Below, piece after piece: positions 23,452-32,600 of a DNA stretch of 64,000 nucleotides (its first letter is position 1; every line of letters starts with the position of its first letter). Origin of the DNA: Mauremys mutica (Eukaryota; Chordata; Testudines; Geoemydidae). Where the stretch lies: positions 26,186,965 through 26,250,964 of the forward strand of contig NC_059082.1 of assembly GCF_020497125.1 (NCBI RefSeq). The letters are read 5' to 3'. Position numbers and translations under genes: made by a program. The notes beneath the pieces were generated by a model, which was given only the letters and a program-made list of their open reading frames with translations, had not been told where the DNA came from and did no database searches.

Positions 23452-23669
23452 CTGCTGTGTTTGTTGATGAACACCCAACCCCCTTGATTGACTCAGTCCC
23501 TGTAAGCAACTCCCCCTCCCCCTTCGAGTACAGCTTACTTATGCAAATAAAGTCACTCTCATTTAAAAAGCATGAATTCTTTATTGATTCATTATAAAAA
23601 GAGGGAGAGAAGTAAGGGTGTGCTTTGGGAGGAGGAAAGGAGGGATGGAGAAGGCCATTAAAAAATAAT

Positions 23670-25649
23670 TCAGAGTAACGGCATCCTTCTGGTTGGGCTG
23701 TCCACGGGGGTGGAGTGGGCGGGTGCACGGAGCCTCCCCCCACGCGTTCTTACACGTCTGGGTGAGGAGGCTAAGGAACATGGTGAGGGGGGAGGGTGGT
23801 TATACAGGGGCTGCAGCGGCACTCTGTGATCCTGCTGCCGTTCCTGAAGCTCCACAAGACGCCGGAGCATGTCAGTTTGATCACGCAGCAGCCCCAGAGT
23901 TGCATCCCGCCACCGCTGATCTTCCTGCCGCCACCGCTGATTTTCCTGCCGGTCTTCCTGCCGCCACCTCTCATCTCGGTTGTCCCTCCTGTCCTCACGT
24001 TCATCCCTCCTGTCCTCACGTTCACTGGCCTCTTTCCTGTAATTTGAAACCACGTCCTTCCACTCATTCAGATGAGCTCTTTCATTGCGTGTAACTTCCA
24101 TAATATCCGAGAACATCTCATCTCGCGTCTTCTTTTTCCTCCGCCTTATCTGTGCTAGCCTTTGGGATGGAGGAGGGACGCTTGAAAAATTTGCAGCTGC
24201 ATGAGGGAGATAAATATTTAGAAAGATACATTTTACAGAACAATGGTTATACTCTTTCACAGTGAAAAGCACTATTCACCTTACATAGCACATGTGATTT
24301 CCCTACAAGGTCGCATTTTTCATCTTAATAGTGACTGCTTGCATCTCTGGGGTTACAGATCTCAGACACAGGTCCAGGCATCAGGATTCAGCTTGCATGC
24401 GGCCATGGTAAGCCACTGTCTCAGTGATTTACCCCTCCCCCCCCAACGCATGGCTAATACCACGCTAGCTCCCTGCTAATCAACAACCTTCCCCCTCCCC
24501 CCCCACCCACTGCTTGTCCGGTAGCTTGGGGAAGATCGCCTCGCCGGTGACCAAACAGAAAAGATCATCGGCATTTCACTCCTCCCCTCCCCCCGCTTCG
24601 CTACGTGCAGGAAAGTGTTTTTTTTATGCTGCTGCATTCCACGAACCCAGTAGAAAAATGGCCACCCCCCTTACTTAAATTCCTGATTTTTAACCAGGTT
24701 ATCCTGAACGATATCACTTTGCTGAGGATAACAGAACAAGATAAAGAGCGGATGCTTCTTGAATGCCAGCAGTCACCGGGACCATACGCTGCGATGCTTT
24801 GCCACGCAATGATACCTGATTACTTGCTACATGCATGGCATGGTAAAGTGTCCTACCATGGTGGGCGGAACAAGGATGCCTTGCCCAGAAACCTTCTGCA
24901 AAGGCTTCTGGAGTACCTACAGGAGCGCTTCATCGAGATGTCCCTGGAGGATTTCCTCTCAATCCCCGGACATGTTAACAAACTTTTCTAAGTAACTATA
25001 CTGTCTGCGAATGCGTCCCAAGTCCTCAGGGCAAATCAATCATTAAAAAAGGCTTGCTTAAAAAACACTGTTTGCTATTTGCAAAGGTACACTCACCAGA
25101 GCTCCCTTCCAGGGCGTCATTCTCTGGAATAGTTGCTTGTGAGGGCTGGGAGGAGGGTAATTCCGTCAGGGTGATAAAAAGCTCCTGGCTGCTGGGGTTC
25201 ACGGAGTGCTGTGTGCTCTCTGCGAGGTCTTCCTCTTCTTCTTCCTCTTCATCTTCCCCGTCTGCATAATCCTCAGACATGGCAGAGATTACAACCCCCA
25301 CCTCGGAATCCACGGTCAGGGGTGGGGTACTTGTGGCGCAGCCCCCTAAAATTGCATGCAGCTCATCATAGAAGCGGCATGTTTTTCGACCTGCCCCGGA
25401 CCTTCCGTTTGCTTCTTTGGTTTTCTGGTAGGCTTGTCTGAGCTCCTTAACTTTCACTCTGCACTGCACGGAGTCCCTGCTGTGGCCTTTATCCGTCATA
25501 GACTTAGAAATTCTTTCAAATACTTTTTCATTTCGTCTTTTGGAACGCAGTTCTGTTAGCACTGAATCATCTCCCCATATAGCGATCAGATCCATTACCT
25601 CCCGAGCGGTCCATGCTGGGGCTCTTTTTCGATTCTCAGGAGACTGCAT
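23670..25649 (-). CDS. Harbinger Myb/SANT-like DNA-binding protein, two exons
   Basis: Exon 1 runs from 25649 down to 25097 and ends in CTCTG|GTGAGT. Exon 2 starts at 24196 after TCATGCAG and runs to a TGA at 23670-23672. The splice keeps frame (phase 1), giving about 359 residues from this ATG, or 370 from an upstream ATG at 25682. I chose 25649 because MQSPENRKRAP aligns with the start of the related protein in copy 2. The N-terminal 90 residues are a Myb/SANT-like (MADF-type) domain: WTAREVMDLIAIWGDD, then VQCRVKVKELRQAYQKTKEA. A highly acidic stretch follows (DGEDEEEEEEEDLAE). Exon 2 has KIRR-like basic wording, then charged ERED/RRDER repeats and a likely coiled coil (LGLLRDQTDMLRRLVELQER). 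In Harbinger elements this partner aids nuclear import and DNA binding of the transposase. Confidence 0.85.
24405..24991 (+). CDS. Third Harbinger gene, unrecognised protein, two exons
   Basis: This is a small gene inside the Myb intron, on the transposase strand. The ATG at 24405-24407 abuts a splice donor (ATG|GTAAGC). The acceptor TTTTAACCAG ends at 24697. The second exon, 24698-24991, gives 97 codons and a TAA. The product would be about 98 residues, including NDITLLRIT, ECQQSPGP, MIPDYLLHAWHGKVSYHGGR and ALPRNLLQRLLEYLQERF. The same start-donor arrangement and the same peptide recur in copies 2 and 3. The upstream sequence is also open in frame (SGFSLHAAM) and partly conserved in copy 2, so the protein could be longer. 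There is no signal peptide or membrane segment. I do not recognise the family; function is unknown. Confidence 0.6.
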
Positions 25650-26136
25650 TGTTAACTGTGCTGATGAGCTGTGCGTGGTCACCTGTGCTGATGAGATGAG
25701 ATCTCCACGCTGGGGAAGCAGGAAATGAATTTCAAAAGTTCGCGGGGCTTTTCCTGTCTACCTGGCCAGTGCATCCGAGTTCAGAATGCTGTCCAGAGCG
25801 GTCAGTGGTGCACTGTGGGATAGCTCCCGGAGGCCAATACCGTCGATTGCGGCCACACTAACCCTATTCCGATATGTTAATACCGATATTAGCGCTACTC
25901 CTCTCGTCGGGCAGGAGTACAGAAACCGATTTAAAGAGCCATTAAAATCGATATAAGGTGCCTCCTAGTGTGGACGGTTGTGGCGTTAAATCGGTTTTAG
26001 GCTCCTAAAACCGATTTAAACGCCTAGTGTAGACCAGGCCTATGAAAGTAATTGTGTGTATACATACACAAAGTTACATGGTGAGACGGGTTTTGCAGTT
26101 CCCTTGTCTCATTTGCTGTGCACCATACTATTGACA

Positions 26137-26944
26137 TAGGGTGACCAGATGTCCCGATTTTATCGGGACTGTCCCGATATATGCTTGTTTGTCCCGCGTC
26201 CCGACCGATGTTCGGTCGGGACACGGGACAAACAAGCAATTTTGCCCTCCGCTCCGGTGCATAGACGGAGCCCGGAGGGGCTTTCACCCCCCACTTCCCC
26301 CGACCATCCCCCTTCTTCCCCCATTGGACCCCTCCCCAAATCCCTGCCCTGGACCCGCCCCAACCCTGTCCCTCACTGCCCCAACCCTGCCCCTCACTGC
26401 CCCATTGGATCCCTTCCCAACTCCCCGCCCTGGCCCCACCTCTTCCCCAAGCACGCAGCATTCCTCCTCCCTCCCAGGTTTGCACACGGGCCATGGCCGG
26501 GGCTGGGAGTGCAGCACGGAGGCTGCTCTAGCCCTGCAGCCTGCAGGGCAGCGCGGAGCAGGCAGGGGGCAGAGACACGTGTGGGGCAGACACGCTCCTG
26601 CCAGGAGGGGCCGGGCCCGGCTCGCCCCCTGCCCGGGGGGGGGGGTCCCCGAGTTCCCTGCAGCCGGAGCGGGGCTGCCCGGGGCGAGTGGAGCAGCCTC
26701 TGCTGTGGGGCTGGTGCAATGAAGCCTGGGAGCGGCTGGGCCGGGAGCTGCAAGAGGGGTCCGGAGTGTGGCTCGGCTGCACAGCTCGGGGCCCAGGAGC
26801 GAGGGGATGGGGGAGCTGGGAGTGTATTGGGGGTCAGAGCTGAGAGTTGGGTGGAGATGGGGCGCTCTGGCTTTTTTTTTTTTTTTTTTTGCTCCACCCC
26901 CCCCCGGCGTCCCGATATTTCATGTTTGTCATCTGGTCACCCTA
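26137..26944. mobile_element. Non-autonomous hAT-like element with perfect duplication and long hairpin
   Basis: TAGGGTGACCAGATG at the left is mirrored by CATCTGGTCACCCTA at the right, 808 bp overall. Identical TATTGACA copies flank it at 26129-26136 and 26945-26952. Near the left end, 26183-26208 and 26212-26237 are 26-bp arms of a hairpin with one mismatch around a 3-base loop (GCTTGTTTGTCCCG...CGGGACAAACAAGC). The C-rich and GC-rich interior produces spurious long frames on both strands. Confidence 0.92.
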
Positions 26945-26969
26945 TATTGACAGTTAAAGGTAATAATAA

Positions 26970-27150
26970 TTGGAGATATACCAATCTCCTAGAACTGGAA
27001 GAGACCTTGAAAGGTCATTGAGTCCAGCCCCCTGCCTTCTTTACCAGGACCAATTTTTGCCCCCGATCCCTAAGTGGCCCCCTCAAGGACTGAGCTCACA
27101 ACCCTGGGTTTAGCAGGCCAATGCTCAAACCACTGAGCTATCCCTCCCCC
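26970..27150 (-). mobile_element. tRNA-headed SINE
   Basis: The minus strand starts GGGGGAGGGATAGCTCAGTG, with an A-box-like TAGCTCAGTGGTTTGAG and a B-box-like GGGTTGTGAGCTCAGTCC. This is followed by a unique body and a 3' end CCTAGAACTGG-type inverse near 26985. A second copy sits at 49690-49868. The polymerase III boxes identify it as tRNA-derived; no tRNA cloverleaf is complete. The family is probably the cryptodiran turtle SINE. Confidence 0.8.
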
Positions 27151-27464
27151 AATATGTTTGTCCTTGTCCAGGCTATATAATTTACTTCAATTCTATTCTC
27201 ACGAGCACAGAGAGGGAGAATAAGAAAGAAGTAAGTAAAAGGAAATGGGGGGAAAAAACAAGAATCAAAGATATTAAGCTTAAAAGACCAAACTAACCCA
27301 TAACCTGTGATTACAACAACCCACTGTAGGTATATAAACCTTATTATTGTCTTTCTCTCCCCTTTCCTCTTTTGTTAGAATCTAAACTCTTTGGGGGAAT
27401 GGGCCATATCTTATTTGTCAGTAAAATGCTATTTCATTTTATGGGACTGTATAAATAATTCATG

Positions 27465-27552
27465 AGACACAAAAAACAGATGAGGTAATCGCTTTCATTG
27501 GGTCAACTTCTATTGGTGAAAGAAACAAGAGAAGAGCTCTGTGAAGCTCCAC
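27465..27552 (-). repeat. Second fragment of the retroelement tail seen near 4.1 kb
   Basis: GATGAGGTAATCGCTTTCAT, GGGTCAACTTCTATTGGTGA and AGAAGAGCTCTGTGAAGCTC align with the copies at 4112-4215 and 31173-31600. It has no boundaries or duplication. Confidence 0.45.
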
Positions 27553-27699
27553 AGCTTTCACAAAGAGATGTTGGTTCACTTAAAAAAAAAAAAACAAAAA
27601 AAAAACCTCACCCAACTTCCCCCTGCCCCAGATCCTGGGACCAACACACCTATAACACTGCAAATAAATAACTTATGTCTTTTATTCTGTTTACTCAGT

Positions 27700-28360
27700 G
27701 TAAAAGATGGAATGCATGGCTATCTGTCACAAATAAATATAATATATGCAAGTATATGCACACTGTATATATTCAAACAGCCACACACTGCATATGTATT
27801 TATATACTGTACATTCACAATATCCACATCCATACACACAAGCACTCACTCTGCATACATGCACTATGCTTCCATACTATATGCATACAAATACTTATGC
27901 ACTATGAACAATCGTTGTACACACATTTGATATAAATCTAATATATCATGAGTCCATGAGTGGGGCTTCTAGATGCTACTGCAATATAAATAATAACTAA
28001 CAGACAAAACATGTGCATGCTACACACTTGCATGCATCTGGCAGCACAGTAAGTAGATGCAATATTTATGCACATACTAACACTTTAAATATACACGTGC
28101 AATGGGCACAATAATGCACTAATCAGTTATTAAGCACACACTAACAATGTAGTCACACAAACCTGTCATACATGCAGCATACACACTATACAACTGTTGC
28201 ATACTGGAACACACCCATAATTGGATTACATGCCAGACACATGCATGCAGAGATGGACATACTCATCACCCTGACACAATACATGTGACACGCTGCTAGG
28301 CACACACCTGTGCGCACACAAATACCCTGTGCATAGATGCTGTGCATACACAGGAGGTGC
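27700..28360. repeat. TATGCACAC-rich cryptic simple sequence
   Basis: A run of loosely repeated words (TATGCA, ACACAC, CATACA, TGCATAC) without a fixed period. It precedes the ordered tandem array at 28608. The open frames here are a by-product of the composition. Confidence 0.6.
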
Positions 28361-28372
28361 ACGCACTACAGG

Positions 28373-28590
28373 TCTGTCTCATCTTATGCTAGGGTTACGT
28401 TCCGCAGCCAGCGTGTAAAGCGAAAATCGTGTATAGTCATAATTACATTGAGTGTAATGGCGGGCGGAATCGCCTGCACTACAGAAACAGTATTTAAATT
28501 GTTGTTCTCTTTTTTTGTTTTGTTTTTCTTGTTTTTGCAGACCATGTAAAGCTGAAATTGCGCATGTTAATGCGCCTAAGATGTGACAGA
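28373..28590. mobile_element. Short inverted-repeat element interrupting the CA-rich tract
   Basis: TCTGTCTCATCTTATGC at the left mirrors GCCTAAGATGTGACAGA at the right, with CGTGTAAAGCGAAAAT and ATGTAAAGCTGAAATTGCGC as sub-terminal copies. It is 218 bp long with a T-rich centre. I could not confirm a duplication, so the superfamily is open. Confidence 0.6.
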
Positions 28591-28607
28591 TTTGTAATAC
28601 TCTTGCA

Positions 28608-29095
28608 GTGCACAGGTGCACACCCACCCACAAATATACAGTGCACACACCTACTGACCCATGCACACCCACAAATACCCAGTGTGCACACCTGCTGTGC
28701 GTGCACCAACAAATACCTAGTGCACACCCTTGCTGTGCAAACACCAAATACCCAATGTGCACGCCTGCCGTGCATGCACACACCCACAACACCCAGTATG
28801 CACACCTGCTGTACATGCACACATCCACAAATGCCCTGTGCACACACCTACTGTGCACGCACACCCCCACATATACTCAGTGCACACCCACAAATACCCG
28901 TGCACACACTTCCTGGACATCCACCCACAAATACCCAGTGCACACACCCACCCACAAATGCCTACTGCACACACTGTAGAGCTGCACATACACCCCCAAC
29001 TGCTCCGAGCGCGCACACACACCCATGCCCCGTGGCACCTGTGCACACACCTGCTGTACACACCACTGCCCGCGCGCGCGCGCGCACACACACAC
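28608..29095. repeat. Minisatellite, about 40-bp units, TGCACACC...CACAAATACCCAG
   Basis: About ten imperfect units follow one another, with TGTGCACACCTGCTGTGC and ACACCCACAAATACCCAG as the shared halves. The array passes into a CGCGCGCGCGCGCGCACACA run at 29071-29093 that could adopt Z-form. It ends directly at the MYZAP CpG island. It is likely length-variable between individuals. Confidence 0.8.
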
Positions 29096-29640
29096 CCCTA
29101 CGCTAACCCGCCGGGCACACTCCGGCCGGCCGGCCGCCCCGCTGCAGTGCCGGCTGGGCCGAGCGATAAAACGCTGGTTGCCTGACGAGTCCGGGGAGCA
29201 CCGTGCTCGTCAGGCTGGCGCGGCGGCCCCTCCCCGGGGCGTTGGCTGGAGCCGCACCTGCGGAGCGGGGCAGCTCGGCCGCGGGTCAGTGTGCGGGGAA
29301 GGCGGCCGAGGAAGATGCTGCGCTACAGCTCCGCGCTCACCGTCACCGCCACCGTCCCCCGGCCGCCCGCCGGCGAGAGCGGCCCCGGCAAGAAGCGGGT
29401 GAGTCCCCCGGGAGCGGGCTCCGGCCGCCGTCAGCCCGCTGCGGCCCCTCAGCCTGCCCAGCCCGGCCGCGGGGGGCGCTGGGAGCCCCCGGGCTGCTTC
29501 CCGCGCGGTGCTGCTGAGCCCGAGCCCGGCCTCGGGCGGGACCGCAGAGAGTCCTGCGGGAAGGCTCAGCGCGCCGCTGGCTCCGGCCGGGGCTGCCCCC
29601 CGCCTGGCGGGGCTGGGATTCCGGGCTGAGGTGGGTGGGT
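29096..29640 (+). promoter_or_regulatory. MYZAP: CpG island spanning the MYZAP start
   Basis: The base composition switches sharply to high GC with many CpG pairs from about 29096 to 29640. The first coding exon lies inside, and no transposon ends are visible. I take this as the MYZAP promoter and first-exon island. A weak GCGATAAAACGC word near 29163 could be a TATA-like site, but island promoters often lack one. The transcription start is not determined. Confidence 0.7.
29315..29398 (+). CDS. MYZAP: MYZAP exon 1 coding part
   Basis: It encodes MLRYSSALTVTATVPRPPAG followed by ESGPGKKR and ends AAGCGG|GTGAGT. The ATG lies in GAGGAAGATGC within the CpG island, and no in-frame upstream ATG is needed. 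The 28 residues are the least conserved part; identity rests on the linkage to exons 2 and 3. Confidence 0.8.
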
Positions 29641-32600
29641 GGGTCCCTAAACTCGCCTTTGCTTAGGGAACTTTCTGCTGTTTCACCCTCATCGCGCCTC
29701 AGTCGGCTGCCCAAAGCCTGACCCGCCAGTGGCAACCGTGAGCCCTAGGGTGTGGGGTCCGGTTATCGGCGCCGGCTCTGGGGAGTGGAGAGACTGCAGG
29801 CGTCCTGCTCTCTGGAGAGCGCCACAGAAATCCCCCACTCTTCTCCTTCCCCGTTCGCGACAGGAGTTTTTACAATGTAGGGCAAAAGGCTAGTTCCCCA
29901 TTTCTACTCCGTGCAGCCAGCAGGCTTAGACAAAGACTACAGAAGAGAGCAGGTGACAGAAAGAAGTGTGAGTTTAATGCACATCATTTAATAAGGGTTG
30001 TTTTTAAAGGGCTGAATATATATTTGCCCCGCCGCGTTTGCCCTCTAGCTATACACGTGTACAGGAAGATGTAGTTTACTAACGATTTCACTTTTGACTA
30101 GAGGACAAATGTGCCAAAATATATTTTATCGCATGGCAAAGACTAGAGCTGTAAAAGAAAGTGTATTGCTCTCAAGAGAAACACCCCACTGTGCCCCAGA
30201 TCCTCAAAGGTATTGAGGACTATAACTCCCTTTGAGGATCTGGACCTGTGCTTTTCTTTTTTATTTTACGTTTTTTCAAAATTAATGTTTCTACTTTTAG
30301 TAGGGTGACCAGATGTCCTGATTTTATAGGGACAGTCCCGATATTCAGGGTTTTTTCTTATATGGGCACCTATTACCCTCAACCCTTTGTCCTGATTTTT
30401 CCCACCTGCTATCTGATCGCCCTACTACTTTAGAGAGCGAACATACTTTACAGCAAGATCAAGGTTGACAATGCACAATTTCCAAGAACAGTTCAAAGAA
30501 AACATTGCAGGATACTGCAAAATAATGTTGGTGTCTGTGGTTTTTTAAATCTTCACTAATTAGAGCACAAACTTCCCCTCTGTGTTTTGGCAGACTTCTC
30601 TCCCCACCCCCTCCCCGTGTCCCATCAGTGCTTCATCTTTGTTTCTGTTCCAGTCTAATTATCTACTGAAAACAGGGTCAAATTTTGTGGGCTCTACAAT
30701 GAGGTTTTCTTTTACTAGTCATAATATTGTGGCTCCAGTTTTTCCAGGAGGGGAGGTGTGCCGTTCTGTGTGTGTGGTTGTTTGTAAACATCCAGCTGGA
30801 TTTAAAGAATCAAGGACTTTCACATTCAGATGACAACAGATTAAGGATGAATGCCTTAGATGCTGTAGCTAGTGGGTGTTGCTTTAAACCCATGAGCCTT
30901 TTAAATAGAACAATATTTAAATATGTTGGAATCTTTCACAATCAAGATAAGATCAGTAATGATGATGTATGAATCTGCTTGGCAACTCTTCTAAATGTTG
31001 TTAAAATTCTGGCAGATATAGTGACAAGAATGTCCCCACACCCACCTTACTTTAAATAGCATTTTCAGTAGTATAACAACATATGCTGTTATCATGCGAG
31101 GACACACATTCTTTACCTGCTGTAGTGGCAATAAATCAACAAGGATCAGGGATGAGCTTATCATTGCAAACCAGTGTTATTGTGTGACTGTAATGTTTTT
31201 AGAGAGACAAAGTGGGCGAGGTAATGGGAATGTCTACACTACAGACCTTACAGTGGCACAGCTATATTGCTGCAGCTGCGCTGCTGTAAGGTCTCCTATG
31301 TAGCCGCTCTATGCCAATTGGAGAGACCTCTCCCGCTGGCATAATTAAACCACCCTCAACGAGTGGCGGTAGCTATATTGGCGGTAAACGCTCTCCCATT
31401 GACAAAGCACTGTCCTCCCTGGGCTTTTGATGGTGAAACTTATGTCGGTCGGGGGGTGTTTTTTCACATCCATGGTCAATAAACGTTTTGCTGACAAAAG
31501 TGCTAGTGTAGGCAAAGCCGGTATCTTTTAATGGACCAACTGCTGTTGATGAGAGAGACAAGCTTTTGAGCTTACAGAGAGCTCTTCTTCAAGTCTGTAA
31601 TGTTTCTGGAATACATAATAGTTCTCTGTTCATCTAACAGCAACACCCACCTGTTCATCAGAGAAAACAAAACCAGTGAGGAATGTTATCATGACACCTG
31701 TTGCATACAGTAACCAGTGAAACTGGTGAAGTTGTTGCAAAGTCACCTGTGTTCGTATGCTAGGAGACAGTTAACTCTCTGAATTCACTCTTCATCACAA
31801 ATATAAGGAGTACACAAACTTAGACTCATGGTGGGTGAGAAGCAAAGTTGTTAAAACTGAAAATTAGAAAGCTTTGGAAACTGCAATTATTATTATAGTA
31901 ATAATAAGGAAATAAGATATTTTAATGGAGAGTTACATAGTATAATGTGGCTGTATTTCCTAATTCTTTAGAATAAAGTGATTCCCATCCTCACTATTCA
32001 TAATAAGTTTCATGTTTGATATCTTTCTTCTAAACAGGTTAATACTGAGAGTATATTTTAGAATGCAAGTTTTTTTTTTTTAACTTAATCTACTCTAACA
32101 CACATTCCAGGACAAAGTAAACATATGTAGTTCTGGTAGTTTGTAAGAACACAGTACCTTTTTCTAATGGGAACAACAGAATTAATTTGCAAGTAAAACT
32201 CTCTTTAGAGTAGTGCCTTTCTCTTTTGTAGCGAAATGTTAGCTCCCAAGCAAGGGAATGAAAACACTTAGAATAACAAATTAAGTAAAATTACACCCAA
32301 GACAAGATGTCATAGTCCCATCTACCTGCGATCACAGGAAAAGTTCCATTAATCATATTTTAGAGATGAATGTAAGATGGCTATAATTAGACTTTTTTCC
32401 ATGAATTGTCTGTCAATTGTCCCTTATCACCAGATTAATCTTTTTGCACTGACTGAAATTAGAGACTTGTTTCTTGCCTTGTCTTCAGAAGTTTAGAATA
32501 ACTTCCGACCATATGCAGAGTGAGTGGTTCTTAAACTTCAACCATTAAATAAAGATTTAAAAAAAAAATAGGCTATGGAGGCAAGCAGCAGGCAATTACT

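Larger units (their letters stand above)
21799..26040 (+). mobile_element. PIF/Harbinger transposon, copy 1, nearly complete
   Basis: A 4.24-kb element with inverted ends: GGGTACGTCTACACTACG at the left, and CGCCTAGTGTAGACCAGGCC at the right. It is flanked by TAA at 21796-21798 and TAT at 26041-26043, an imperfect TWA-type 3-bp duplication. It carries a forward DDE transposase, a two-exon Myb/SANT-like gene in reverse, and a third small forward gene inside the Myb intron. Sub-terminal TAAATCGGTTTTAGG and CCTAAAACCGATTTA words form a further hairpin near 25985-26020. It is the best-preserved of three copies in the window and lies about 3.3 kb upstream of MYZAP exon 1. Confidence 0.92.

Noticed and set aside
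23693..24094. 133-codon forward frame over Myb exon 2
   Set aside because: It is the antisense of the charged repeat region of the Myb-like protein, without independent support.
25054..25728. Forward frames opposite the Myb-like gene (Ser/Leu-rich)
   Set aside because: Antisense shadows of the conserved Myb/SANT exon; the Glu-rich stretch produces the Ser run.
26141..27021. Long + strand frames (193 and 290 codons) and a 167-codon minus frame
   Set aside because: C-rich tandem-like interior of the 808-bp hAT-like element; part of the longest frame even runs across the element end into a SINE.
26970..27150. Possible tRNA gene on the minus strand
   Set aside because: Only the A and B boxes are present, with no complete cloverleaf, and a second copy with a target duplication at 49690 shows it is a SINE.
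28379..29185. CA-rich array that could be mistaken for a CRISPR array or a Cys/His-rich gene
   Set aside because: Units are degenerate, about 40 bp, without unique spacers, in a vertebrate genome; the frames are shadows of the tandem repeat.
29203..29629. Longer alternative frames across the CpG island (104 and 112 codons)
   Set aside because: They read through the GTGAGT donor after codon 28 into intron sequence; the spliced MYZAP reading explains the region better.
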